Part shown: positions 43,889 to 51,900 of the stretch, piece after piece
How positions within the stretch are numbered: the stretch's first letter is position 1
Layout: each line of letters opens with the position of its first letter
Source: an uncultured Collinsella sp.
GTDB taxonomy: Bacteria; Actinomycetota; Coriobacteriia; Coriobacteriales; Coriobacteriaceae
Length of the DNA stretch: 63,365 nt
NCBI GenBank assembly: GCA_902470815.1
Contig: CABRHS010000011.1
Coordinates: forward strand, 1-63,365
Direction of reading: 5' to 3'
Notes under the pieces: generated by a model
What the model was told of the DNA's origin: nothing
Database searches by the model: none
Seen by the model: only the letters and a program-made list of their open reading frames with translations
Made by a program: the position numbers and the translations under genes

Positions 43889-44888
43889 GACGGTCCCCCT
43901 CCCCCAACCGCGGGTCGACCACCGCGTACAGCACGTTGGCGAGCGCGTTGCCGGCGAACACGAACGCCGCGCTCCCCAGGGCTATGCCCACCAGCAACGG
44001 GGCATCGCCGCCTAAGCCGGCGGTCACGGCGGCCTGACCGAGCCCCGGGTACGAGAACACCTGCTCGACGAGGACCGAGCCGCCGAATATCTCCCCAACA
44101 GACGCCAACTGCAACGTCAATGCCGGCAGCACCAGGTTGCGCAGACCATGCCGCAACAGCACGTGCCGCGGGGACTCGCCCCGCGCGAGCGCGAAGTGCA
44201 CGTAATCGCTCTCCAGGACGTCGATCACCTTCTCACGCGTGTGCAACGCCACGCCGGCGACGCCCGACACCGAGAGCGTGAGCGCCGGAAGCACCAGGTG
44301 GTACACGCGGTCGAGGAGCGTCACGCTTTGCACGCCCACGCCTATGGGGGCGGAGAAGCCCAGGGGGAACCACCCCAGTGCGACGGAGAACACCATGAGC
44401 GCCACGATGCCCAACCAGAACGCCGGCGTGGACGAGAGGACGATGCACGCACCGCGGATGACGCGATCCACGGCCCCGTCGCGGTGCCGCCCGGCAGCGA
44501 TGCCCAAGACGACGCCCGCGACGCCGGAGAGCACCCAGGCGGTCGCCATGAGCGCGAGCGAACCCGCGAACCGCTCGCCGACCACCTGGGACACGGGCGC
44601 GTTGTAACGCAGGCTGATCCCCCAATCGCCATGAAGGACCCCTTGTGCCCACAACGCGTAGCGTTCGGGCAGCGGCGTGCCCGCGCCCCAGTGCTCGGCC
44701 AGCTGGGCGCGCTTGACCGCGCTCATGCCCAGCAGCGCCTGCTGCCCCACATTGGCCTGGACGGGGTCGATGGGCGACGCCGCGACAAGCGCGAACGTCA
44801 CCATGCTCACCGCGACCATGAGGGCGCAGAACCGCAGGGCCTCCCGCAGGGCGAAGCGCCCCACGCGCCCGACTCCCCGGTACCTCAC
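43875..44888 (-). CDS. ABC importer permease (DppB/NikB-like)
   Basis: A 337-residue permease with GTG start (MRYRGVG) one base after the stop of the binding-protein gene. The family features are an N-terminal helix, SPIDPVQANVG, the extracytoplasmic segment GDWGISLRYNAPV and the EAA region YVHFALARGESPRHVLLRHGL. Five further helices are visible. Confidence 0.92.
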   Translation of the reverse strand: MRYRGVGRVGRFALREALRFCALMVAVSMVTFALVAASPIDPVQANVGQQALLGMSAVKRAQLAEHWGAGTPLPERYALWAQGVLHGDWGISLRYNAPVSQVVGERFAGSLALMATAWVLSGVAGVVLGIAAGRHRDGAVDRVIRGACIVLSSTPAFWLGIVALMVFSVALGWFPLGFSAPIGVGVQSVTLLDRVYHLVLPALTLSVSGVAGVALHTREKVIDVLESDYVHFALARGESPRHVLLRHGLRNLVLPALTLQLASVGEIFGGSVLVEQVFSYPGLGQAAVTAGLGGDAPLLVGIALGSAAFVFAGNALANVLYAVVDPRLGEGDRHGAR

Positions 44889-44889
44889 G

Positions 44890-46626
44890 CTACTTCCAAC
44901 TCCAAGCGTCGACGTTGTTCACCAAAGACCAGCCATGGCCGTGCGGATGCGGCTTTTGATGCGCCACGTCCAGGCCGTCACGCTTGAAGTACAGATGGTC
45001 CACGTTGGCGATCCAAGCCCACGTCGCGGCACCCTGCGGGGCCACGCCCTCGGTGCCGTCCCACATGGCCTTCTTCCAAAAGTCGTAGGAGGCGGCGACG
45101 TCGGTCTGCGCGAGCGCCTGGTCCAGATAGGCGTCAGTCACCTCGCTGGCGTAGCAGCTGTAATTGCCCCAGCCCGTGGAGTAGTTGAGCTCGTAGACCT
45201 CGACCGGCGAGTTGGATCCCCAGCCCCACAAGATGGGCTGGCTGAACTGCCTGGGGTAGATCTCGTCCCAGCTGCCCCCGCGCGGCGTGACCTCCAAGCC
45301 GATCTCCGCCATCTGGTTGGCGAACTCGTTGGCGATCGCCTGGCGCACCGAGTCGTCGGAGGAGTACCAGATCTCGAACGCCGCGCGCACGCCCTTGCGG
45401 GTGCGGACGCCGTCATCGCCCTTGACCCAACCCGCCTCGTCGAGCAGGTGCGCCGCCTCGGCCCGGTCGAACGCGACCTCCATGTCGGCACTCGACCACG
45501 GCATGCCGTCACCCACCGAATACGCCACCCTGCCGTAGCCGTCCAGCACGCGCTCGATCATCGAGCGGCGGTCCAAGCCGCAGTTGACGGCGCGGCGCAC
45601 GGCGATATCGCACGTAACGTCGTTGCCCGTCTCGTAGGCGATATCGCCATCCACCACCTTGGTGCCGCCCGCCGGAAGCACCGGCAGCGACACGCCGCGG
45701 GAGTCGACCGTCCGATACGCCGCGAGCCCGTAGCCGTCGAACGCCTGGTGCGCATGCGTGGCATAGGTGTACGCGATGTCCACCTCGCCCTTCTGCACCG
45801 CTGCGAGCGCGGCGTCCTCGTCCATGAAGACCACCACAACGCGCTCCATGGAGGGCTTCTCGCCGTAATACGAGGGATTGACGGAGAAGATCACCTGCTG
45901 GCCCTTGTCCCAATGCTCCAGCACGTACCTGCCGGACCCGATGGGACGGGAGCCGTACCCGTCGCCGTAGGCGTGCTCCGGCACGATGCCCAGGACGGCG
46001 AGCGTGTAGAGGAGGGCGTTGTAGGGCTTGTTGAGGTGGAGCTCCACCACCGTGTCGCTCACGGCCACCGCGCGATCGACCATGGAGAGATCGGCCTCGG
46101 ACGCCGGGCTCTCTATGATGCCGTTCACGGTGAAGGCGACATCGCGGGCGGTGAGGGGCTCACCATCGGAAAAGACGACGTCGTCGCGGATGGTGAACGT
46201 CCACACCAGCCCGTCGGCGGAGCACAGGTACTCAGTGGCGAGGTCGTTCGCGAACTCAAGGTCCTCGTTCGTGGTGATGAGCGTGGACTGGATGAGCGGC
46301 TCGTGAACGTGCTCGCCGCAGCCCCACGAGACAAGGGGGTCGAACCCCGCGGCGGGCTCGCTCGTCGGGTTCATGGCGATGACGACCTGCTTGGACGCAT
46401 CCGCGGAAGCGGAACCGGAACGGGAGCCCGCATGCCCCGCCTCGTCGTCGGCCGAGCCGCAGCCGCTCAGCCCGGAGGCGGCGAGGGCGGCGCATGCCGC
46501 GGCGCCGGAGACGAGCCCCCTGCGCGAGATGCAATCGGGGCGCAAGCCGGGGACCGGGTGCGTGCCGAGAGGAGACGACGGACGGTCGGAAGTAGCGTTT
46601 TGCGGCGCCGGGGTGAAATTGGCCAT
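44890..46626 (-). CDS. Extracellular solute-binding lipoprotein (SBP_bac_5)
   Basis: A 578-residue binding protein. An unusual ~30-residue N-terminal extension precedes a twin-Arg-like and hydrophobic signal (SRRGLVSGAAACAALAASGLSGC), with the lipobox cysteine in LSGC. A Gly/Ser/Ala-rich linker follows, then the type 5 fold. The C terminus has HQKPHPHGHGWS, a His cluster. AAGGAGG precedes ATG 46626. Substrate: nickel, other metal chelates, or peptides; the His-rich sites favour a metal but do not prove it. Confidence 0.88.
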   Translation of the reverse strand: MANFTPAPQNATSDRPSSPLGTHPVPGLRPDCISRRGLVSGAAACAALAASGLSGCGSADDEAGHAGSRSGSASADASKQVVIAMNPTSEPAAGFDPLVSWGCGEHVHEPLIQSTLITTNEDLEFANDLATEYLCSADGLVWTFTIRDDVVFSDGEPLTARDVAFTVNGIIESPASEADLSMVDRAVAVSDTVVELHLNKPYNALLYTLAVLGIVPEHAYGDGYGSRPIGSGRYVLEHWDKGQQVIFSVNPSYYGEKPSMERVVVVFMDEDAALAAVQKGEVDIAYTYATHAHQAFDGYGLAAYRTVDSRGVSLPVLPAGGTKVVDGDIAYETGNDVTCDIAVRRAVNCGLDRRSMIERVLDGYGRVAYSVGDGMPWSSADMEVAFDRAEAAHLLDEAGWVKGDDGVRTRKGVRAAFEIWYSSDDSVRQAIANEFANQMAEIGLEVTPRGGSWDEIYPRQFSQPILWGWGSNSPVEVYELNYSTGWGNYSCYASEVTDAYLDQALAQTDVAASYDFWKKAMWDGTEGVAPQGAATWAWIANVDHLYFKRDGLDVAHQKPHPHGHGWSLVNNVDAWSWK

Positions 46627-46640
46627 GGGGCCTCCTTATG

Positions 46641-46706
46641 AGTGTTACGAATCCGGCAACAAGTGTTACCGGCTAGCGCCATGATAGCACTGTTGACAGA
46701 GTGTCA
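46641..46706 (-). promoter_or_regulatory. Candidate operator/promoter of the ABC importer
   Basis: Two palindromes lie upstream of the binding-protein gene: CCGGCAACAAGTGTTACCGG at 46653-46672 (one mismatch) and TGACAGAGTGTCA at 46694-46706 (perfect). AGTGTTAC is also directly repeated (46641, 46662). A possible -10 (TATCAT on the minus strand, 46681-46686) sits between the palindromes. This arrangement suggests repression by a dimeric regulator. Confidence 0.5.
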
Positions 46707-46752
46707 GCAAAGAAGGCGAACCGCGTTGACAAATGCGTGCGCCAAACGAGAA

Positions 46753-46776
46753 CGACCCGCCACGACGGGCGGGTCG
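46753..46776 (-). terminator. Terminator after cca
   Basis: Perfect 9-bp arms CGACCCGCC (46753-46761) and GGCGGGTCG (46768-46776). On the minus strand the stem is followed by TTCTCGTTT. It separates cca from the ABC importer operon. Confidence 0.65.
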
Positions 46777-46790
46777 ATCGATAAGAAGGG

Positions 46791-48224
46791 CTACAGTCCC
46801 ACGAACGCGAGCAGGTCGTCTTTGCGGTTGGGCACGGCGCCGACGATCGCTCCCTCAAGGGCGCGCGAGAGGGCCTCGCCCACGCGCGGGCCGGGCGTCA
46901 TGCCGTGAGCGATGAGGTCCCCGCCGGTCAGGTCGAGCGTCTTGATGCTGTAGGCCTCGCGATTGGCGATGAGCTCACGGCACATCTCGCGCATGCGCTC
47001 GATCTCCTCGACATAGTAGAAGCACCCCGGGGCCTTTCCGAGCGTGTCGGCGCGCTTGAGGTCGAACAGCTCGCCCATCAAGCGGGGCGTATCGACGCCC
47101 GAGGAGGCGAAGCGCTGCATCATGCGGAGCATGTCGACGCGCTCGGGACGCAGGGGCCGGTCGTGATGGAAGATGAGCAGGCGGACATCGCGGATGAGGT
47201 CGTTACCGCAGGAGAGGCGCCGCATGATGGCGCGCGCCAGGTCGGCACCGGCCTCGGGATGCCCGTAGAAGTGCCCCCGACCACGCTCATCGACGGTGAA
47301 GGTGTCAGGCTTGGCCACGTCATGCAGCAAGGCGGCCCACATGAGCGAAGGCGACGGCGGGGCGTCCGGGTCGCCGCCATCGATGCGGAAGCGCGAGAGC
47401 TCGCCGGCGACGGTGAGAACGCGCGCCGTGTGGTCGTACACGTCGAAGGCATGGTACGGCGTTCGCTGGTCGAAGCCGCGCATGCGGGAGAGCTCGGGAA
47501 TGGCCGCGCACATGACCTCGGGATAGCGGATGAGCGCATCGCCGCCATGGCGGGTGACGAGGATTCCCTCGAGCTCGATGCCCACGCGCTCGCGCGCCAC
47601 CTGGTCGAGCAGGTGGGCGCATACGGCGAGGGCGCTCGCCGTCCCCCCATCTATGGAAAAATCGAGCCGGCAGGCGAAGCGCACGGCGCGGAGCATGCGC
47701 AGGGCGTCCTCCTCAAAGCGACGACGGGGCTCACCCACCGCGCGGATCTGGCGACGCCCCAAGTCACCGCGGCCGTCGTAGCAGTCGAGCAGACCGCGAA
47801 CAGGATGCCAGGCCATCGCGTTCACCGTGAAGTCGCGCCGCGCGAGGTCATCCTCGACGCACGTGGCGCGCTGCACGCTCTCGGGGTGACGGCCGTCGGT
47901 GTAAAACCCGTCCAGGCGATAGGCCGTGACCTCGATGCGCTCGCCGTCCATCACGGCCGTGATGCCGCCGAACTTGATGCCGGACTCCACGACTGCGATG
48001 CCGCGGGCGAGCAGGGCCGCGGCGCTCTCCTCCCACGATCCGCTGCAGCAGATGTCGATATCGTGACCCGGTGCGCCCATGAGGGCGTCGCGCACCCATC
48101 CGCCCACGATCCACGCCTCGAGTCCCGAGGCCTCAAGGGCGCGAAGGACGGACAGGGCCGCATCGCTCGGACGCGAGCCCACAAGCGTCTCCCCCGCCAG
48201 CGATGTATCGGTCACATGCTCCAT
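46791..48224 (-). CDS. cca: CCA-adding tRNA nucleotidyltransferase with HD domain
   Basis: Adds or repairs the 3' CCA of tRNAs. The 477-residue protein has the class II nucleotidyltransferase motif IVGGWVRDALMGAPGHDIDICCSG, RRDFTVNAMAW, and RRFEEDALRMLRAVRFACRL. A C-terminal HD domain (LLHDVAKPDTF, GHFYGHPEAGADLA) follows. Needed here for the tRNA-Arg at 51783, which does not encode CCA. GAAAGGCGGG precedes ATG 48224. Confidence 0.93.
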   Translation of the reverse strand: MEHVTDTSLAGETLVGSRPSDAALSVLRALEASGLEAWIVGGWVRDALMGAPGHDIDICCSGSWEESAAALLARGIAVVESGIKFGGITAVMDGERIEVTAYRLDGFYTDGRHPESVQRATCVEDDLARRDFTVNAMAWHPVRGLLDCYDGRGDLGRRQIRAVGEPRRRFEEDALRMLRAVRFACRLDFSIDGGTASALAVCAHLLDQVARERVGIELEGILVTRHGGDALIRYPEVMCAAIPELSRMRGFDQRTPYHAFDVYDHTARVLTVAGELSRFRIDGGDPDAPPSPSLMWAALLHDVAKPDTFTVDERGRGHFYGHPEAGADLARAIMRRLSCGNDLIRDVRLLIFHHDRPLRPERVDMLRMMQRFASSGVDTPRLMGELFDLKRADTLGKAPGCFYYVEEIERMREMCRELIANREAYSIKTLDLTGGDLIAHGMTPGPRVGEALSRALEGAIVGAVPNRKDDLLAFVGL

Positions 48225-48259
48225 CGAGCCCGCCTTTCACGTCTTTTTCGATTCGCCCC

Positions 48260-48268
48260 AGTATATCA
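48260..48268 (-). promoter_or_regulatory. Extended -10 promoter of cca
   Basis: AGTATATCA on the plus strand reads TGATATACT on the minus strand, an extended -10 (TGnTATACT) about 36 bp before the start codon. A convincing -35 is not needed for this class and is not seen. Confidence 0.5.
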
Positions 48269-48321
48269 AGCGTCAACCATCGACGCCGCACAAGCGAGTG
48301 CGCGCGCCGAGCAGCCGCATG

Positions 48322-48354
48322 AAAAAAGCCGCCGGCCCAAACGGACCGGTGGCT
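48322..48354 (-). terminator. Terminator after fruK
   Basis: On the minus strand the stem AGCCACCGGTCC / GGGCCGGCGGCT (one G-T pair, 4-nt loop) is followed by TTTTTT. A classical rho-independent terminator about 40 bp after the fruK stop. Confidence 0.85.
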
Positions 48355-48389
48355 GCGATGCGTGCTACGCGATGGATGCGGAGGTGCGC

Positions 48390-49322
48390 TTACTTGCGCT
48401 CGAGCTTGCGGACGGTGACGCGCTTGGAGTACTCGTCGACGCGGCCGAAGTCGCCCAGGCCCACGCTCTCGGCGACGTTGGCGCCGGTCGCCATGGCGAG
48501 CTTCATGGCCTCTTCCACGTTGTCGCGGTCCTTGTACCACTTGAGCAGGAACGCGGCGAGCGTGCAGTCGCCGGCGCAGACGGAGGACACGAGCTTGATG
48601 TTGAACTCGCGCTTGGCGTACCAGATGTCCTCGCCGTTGGAGAAGTAGGCGTCGCCGCGGCTGCCGCGGGTGAGCAGGACGTTCTGGACGCCGGCCTCGT
48701 GAGCCATCTTCATGGCGACGCGGACCTCGTCGTCGGTGTTCACCGGCACACCGAAGATCTCACGCATCTCGTGATGGTTCGGCTTGATGAGCAGGGGCTT
48801 CTTGGAGGCCAGGGTCTTGAGCTTGTCGGAGGACAGGTCCAGGACAACATCGGCGCCGCGAGCCTGGGCGTGATCCATGACCTGGTCGAGGAAGTCCTTG
48901 GAGGCGCGGGGAGGCACGGAGCCGGAGACCACCAGGCAGTCCATGCCGGTGCTGGTGTCCAGGATGTTGTAGAGCTCCTCCTCGTACTGGGGAGTGAGCG
49001 GAGCGCCCGGGTTGAGGACGCCGTACTCATGCTCGCCGTCGTTGATGTAGGCGCAGATGCGGGTGACGCCGTCGATCCAGACGGGGCGGCACAGGCAGCC
49101 GAGGTTCATGGTCTCCTCGACGATGAACTTGCCGGTGAAGCCGCCGAAGAAGCCGAGGGCGACGGAGTCGACGCCGAACTTCTTGAGGGCGAAGGAGACG
49201 TCGAGGCCCTTGCCGTTGGCGGTGTAGCTCGCCGAGTTAGCGCGGACGTTCTCGTCGGGGCACAGGGTGGGACCGGCAACCGTCATGTCGACGGCGGGGT
49301 TGGCGGTCAGGGTGTAAAACAT
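48390..49322 (-). CDS. fruK: 1-phosphofructokinase (PfkB family)
   Basis: Phosphorylates fructose-1-phosphate to fructose-1,6-bisphosphate. The 310-residue product has the family N terminus MFYTLTANPAVDMTV, GKGLDVSFALKKFG (substrate site) and a catalytic-base motif that reads SVCAGDCTLAAF where most relatives have a glycine before AGD. Neighbouring ptsI and ptsH support fructose uptake by PTS, but no fructose EII gene lies in the window. AGGAGG precedes ATG 49322. A close alternative is tagatose-6-phosphate kinase. Confidence 0.83.
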   Translation of the reverse strand: MFYTLTANPAVDMTVAGPTLCPDENVRANSASYTANGKGLDVSFALKKFGVDSVALGFFGGFTGKFIVEETMNLGCLCRPVWIDGVTRICAYINDGEHEYGVLNPGAPLTPQYEEELYNILDTSTGMDCLVVSGSVPPRASKDFLDQVMDHAQARGADVVLDLSSDKLKTLASKKPLLIKPNHHEMREIFGVPVNTDDEVRVAMKMAHEAGVQNVLLTRGSRGDAYFSNGEDIWYAKREFNIKLVSSVCAGDCTLAAFLLKWYKDRDNVEEAMKLAMATGANVAESVGLGDFGRVDEYSKRVTVRKLERK

Positions 49323-49362
49323 ACAGCCTCCTAATCAGACGCACAGACTAGCTCAGGGTATC

Positions 49363-49409
49363 GCAAATTTGCCAATGCGTCGGGAATACGGATGATAAAT
49401 CGATTTATC
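49363..49409 (-). promoter_or_regulatory. Palindromes upstream of fruK
   Basis: Two perfect palindromes: GCAAATTTGC (49363-49372) and GATAAATCGATTTATC (49394-49409), 41 and 72 bp before the fruK start. They are AT-rich in GC-rich DNA. Such sites fit a dimeric sugar-responsive regulator (for example a DeoR- or LacI-type FruR). Confidence 0.5.
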
Positions 49410-49423
49410 GGCACATATCAGGA

Positions 49424-49469
49424 TGCCGGCCGCAGGCGCTCCCCCACTTGGGAAGACCCGCGACCGGCA
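49424..49469 (-). terminator. Long hairpin after ptsI
   Basis: Arms starting TGCCGG (49424) and ending CCGGCA (49469) can pair over most of 20 bp with small internal loops. It begins about 9 bp after the ptsI stop. There is no T-run, so it may be a weak terminator or stability hairpin between ptsI and fruK. Confidence 0.45.
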
Positions 49470-49477
49470 AAGGGTCA

Positions 49478-51181
49478 TTAGCGGGCGGCACCCTCGAGGA
49501 GCTCCTTGACCTCGGCGGCGGTGGTGCAGGCGAGCGCCTTCTCAGCAAGCTCGTCGCACTCGGCCTTGGACCACTGGGAGATGGTCTTGCGGGCGCGGAG
49601 GATCGACGGGGCGGACATGGAGAACTCCTCCAGGCCGAAGGAGATCAGCAGCGGCTCGAGCAGCGGGTCGGCAGCGGCCTCACCGCACATGCCGACCATG
49701 ATGCCGGCCTTGACGCCGCTCTCGATGATGTTCTTGATCGAGCGCAGGACGGCCGGGTAGTACACCTGGTACAGGTTGGAGATGTGATCGTTGCCGCGGT
49801 CGGCGCACATGGTGTAGCCGATGAGGTCATTGGTGCCGATGGAGAAGAAGTCGGCCTCCTGGGCCAGCTTGTCGGCGATGAGAGAGGCGGCGGGGGTCTC
49901 CATCATGACACCGACCTCGATGTTCTCATCGTACTTGAGGCCCTCGGACTCGAGCTCGGCCTTGCACTCCTCGACGAGGGCCTTGACCGCGCGGACCTCC
50001 TCGACGCAGGTGACGAGCGGGACCATGATCTTGACGTCGCCGAACGCGCCGGCGCGAAGCAGGGCGCGCAGCTGGACCTTGTACTGGTCGGCGTTCTCAA
50101 GGCAGTAGCGCACGGCGCGGAAGCCCATGAACGGGTTCTCCTCAGGCTCCATGTGAAGGTAAGGAATCGCCTTGTCGCCGCCCACATCGAGGGTGCGGAT
50201 GATGACCGGGGCGCCCTTCATGGCAGAGGCGACCTTGCGGTAAGCCTGGAACTGCTCCTCCTCGGAGGGGAGCTCGGTGGCGTCCATAAACAGGAACTCG
50301 GAGCGGAACAGGCCGATGGCCTCGGCATCGTGCTCGAGCGCGTTGGCGACGTCAGTGGGGCTGCCGATGTTGCAGCCGAGAATCTTCTTGATGCCGTCGG
50401 CGGTGACGGTCTCCTGGCCGCGGAACGCCTCGAGGGCGGCCTTCTCCTCGGCAAAGGCCTTGGCCTTGGCCTCGTAATCGGAGAGGACGTCCGCCTCGGG
50501 CTCGGCGATGACAACGCCCTTGGAGCCGTCGACGATCGCGGTCATGCCGTTGCGCAGCGCGGAGCAGCTGTTGGCGACGGAGAGAACCGCGGGGATCTCG
50601 AGGGCGCGGGCGATGATGGCGGAGTGCGAGGTGCGGCCGCCGGTCTCGGTCACGATGCCGGCGACGTGCTCCTTGTCGATGGTGGCCGTCATGGACGGAG
50701 TCAGGTCGTGCACGACCACGACGGTGTTCTCGGGAAGGACGGAGAGGTCGACGACCTCGACGCCCAGGAGCTCGGCGAGGATGCCGGTGCGGATGTCGGC
50801 GATATCGGCGGCGCGCAGGCGGAACATCTCGTCGTCCATGGACAGGAACATGTTCTCGAACATGGTGCTCGCGTCGACGAGGGCCTGCTCGGCGCAGGCG
50901 CCGCCGTCGATCGCGCCGTTGATGGCGTCGGTCATGCCCGGATCCTGGGCCAGGATGATGTGGCCGGCCATGATCTCGGCCTCGTTCTCGCCCACGGCGA
51001 CCTTCATGTGGTCGGCCTGGGCCTGGGTCTTCTCGCAGAAGACCGCCAGGGCGGCCTGATAGCGCTCCTTCTCTGCCGCGGTGTCGGAGACCTCGCGGGG
51101 CTCGAAGGTGAGGTCGGGATCGACGGCGACCATGACCTTGCCGATGCCGATGCCCTCGGAGGCGTTAACTCCCTGATACAT
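49478..51181 (-). CDS. ptsI: PTS enzyme I (phosphoenolpyruvate-protein phosphotransferase)
   Basis: Transfers phosphate from PEP to HPr, starting all PTS sugar uptake. The 567-residue protein has the phospho-His domain with H186 in TETGGRTSHSAIIAR. The PEP-binding TIM barrel has FLFMDATELPSEEEQF, VIIRTLDVGGDK, GFRAVRYCLEN and MVGMCGEAAADP (active-site cysteine). It lies downstream of ptsH with a hairpin between. Confidence 0.96.
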   Translation of the reverse strand: MYQGVNASEGIGIGKVMVAVDPDLTFEPREVSDTAAEKERYQAALAVFCEKTQAQADHMKVAVGENEAEIMAGHIILAQDPGMTDAINGAIDGGACAEQALVDASTMFENMFLSMDDEMFRLRAADIADIRTGILAELLGVEVVDLSVLPENTVVVVHDLTPSMTATIDKEHVAGIVTETGGRTSHSAIIARALEIPAVLSVANSCSALRNGMTAIVDGSKGVVIAEPEADVLSDYEAKAKAFAEEKAALEAFRGQETVTADGIKKILGCNIGSPTDVANALEHDAEAIGLFRSEFLFMDATELPSEEEQFQAYRKVASAMKGAPVIIRTLDVGGDKAIPYLHMEPEENPFMGFRAVRYCLENADQYKVQLRALLRAGAFGDVKIMVPLVTCVEEVRAVKALVEECKAELESEGLKYDENIEVGVMMETPAASLIADKLAQEADFFSIGTNDLIGYTMCADRGNDHISNLYQVYYPAVLRSIKNIIESGVKAGIMVGMCGEAAADPLLEPLLISFGLEEFSMSAPSILRARKTISQWSKAECDELAEKALACTTAAEVKELLEGAAR

Positions 51182-51221
51182 TCAAGTTCCTCTCTCCCGT
51201 TTCCCCCGTGCGCGGGGAAAC

Positions 51222-51255
51222 AAAAGCAGGCGCCCACGGGTTCGCGGACGCCTGC
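51222..51255 (-). terminator. Hairpin between ptsH and ptsI
   Basis: On the minus strand arms GCAGGCG and CGCCTGC, extended inward by CC/GG and CG/CG pairs, are followed by TTTTGTTT. It would end or attenuate transcripts after ptsH, allowing more HPr than enzyme I. Confidence 0.65.
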
Positions 51256-51312
51256 AAAGTACACCTATATGGTTAGATGTTTGTCATCGAAGACAATGCT
51301 CGCGCGCGCGAA

Positions 51313-51576
51313 CTACTCGCCGAGACCGCTCTTGATGAGCTCGATGGCGGCCGCGAGGGCCTCCTTCTCGTCAGCACCGTCGCACTTGACCTCGACCTCG
51401 GTGCCGCAGGGGATGCCGGCGGCCATGAGGGCCATCGGGGACTTGCCGTTGACCTCCTTGTCGGGGGCGACAACGGTGACCTCGGAGGCGAACTTGCCCA
51501 TGGTGGAGGCGAAGAGGCCAGCAGGACGCATGTGGAGACCCTGGGGGTTGACGAGGGTAGCCTTCTCAGAAACCAT
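51313..51576 (-). CDS. ptsH: HPr phosphocarrier protein
   Basis: An 87-residue HPr. The start at 51576 (MVSEKATLVNPQGLH) follows AAGGAG; the longer upstream frame is rejected. Phosphoacceptor H15 lies in GLHMRPAG (Met in place of the common Ala). S46 lies in NGKSPMALM, the position used for HPr kinase regulation in Gram-positive bacteria. A TACAAT read on the minus strand at 51644-51649 is a possible -10. Confidence 0.95.
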   Translation of the reverse strand: MVSEKATLVNPQGLHMRPAGLFASTMGKFASEVTVVAPDKEVNGKSPMALMAAGIPCGTEVEVKCDGADEKEALAAAIELIKSGLGE

Positions 51577-51729
51577 AACCTGACTCCTTTGAGTGATGCG
51601 CGCACGGCGGATGACCGCGCGAGCACATAAACACGACTTGCCCATTGTAATACGTTTAAGCAAGTTTGGGGAGTGCGTTTGAGCTCGGCTTTTGCGCAAG
51701 GGCGTCCACTGGCGCCGACATCGGCGGCC

Positions 51730-51762
51730 AAAAAGAAGGCAGGCCAGGCAATTAGCCTGCCT
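51730..51762 (-). terminator. Terminator after tRNA-Arg
   Basis: On the minus strand AGGCAGGC / GCCTGCCT arms (perfect 8 bp) are followed by TCTTTTT. It lies about 20 bp after the tRNA. Confidence 0.75.
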
Positions 51763-51782
51763 GACCTGCGGAGTTTCCTGGG

Positions 51783-51856
51783 TGCGCCATGGGGGATTCG
51801 AACCCTCGACCATCGGATTAGAAGTCCGGTGCTCTATCCAGCTGAGCTAATGGCGC
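51783..51856 (-). tRNA. tRNA-Arg (UCU)
   Basis: A 74-nt cloverleaf without encoded CCA (CCC follows the discriminator A). Acceptor GCGCCAT/ATGGCGC; anticodon loop CTTCTAA gives TCT, which reads AGA/AGG. D-arm TAGCTCAGCTGGATAGAGCA and T-arm GGTTCGAATCC are standard. Confidence 0.95.
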
Positions 51857-51900
51857 ATATGCGACGCGAGTCACTCAATCGATTATATCCAAGCGCGCCG

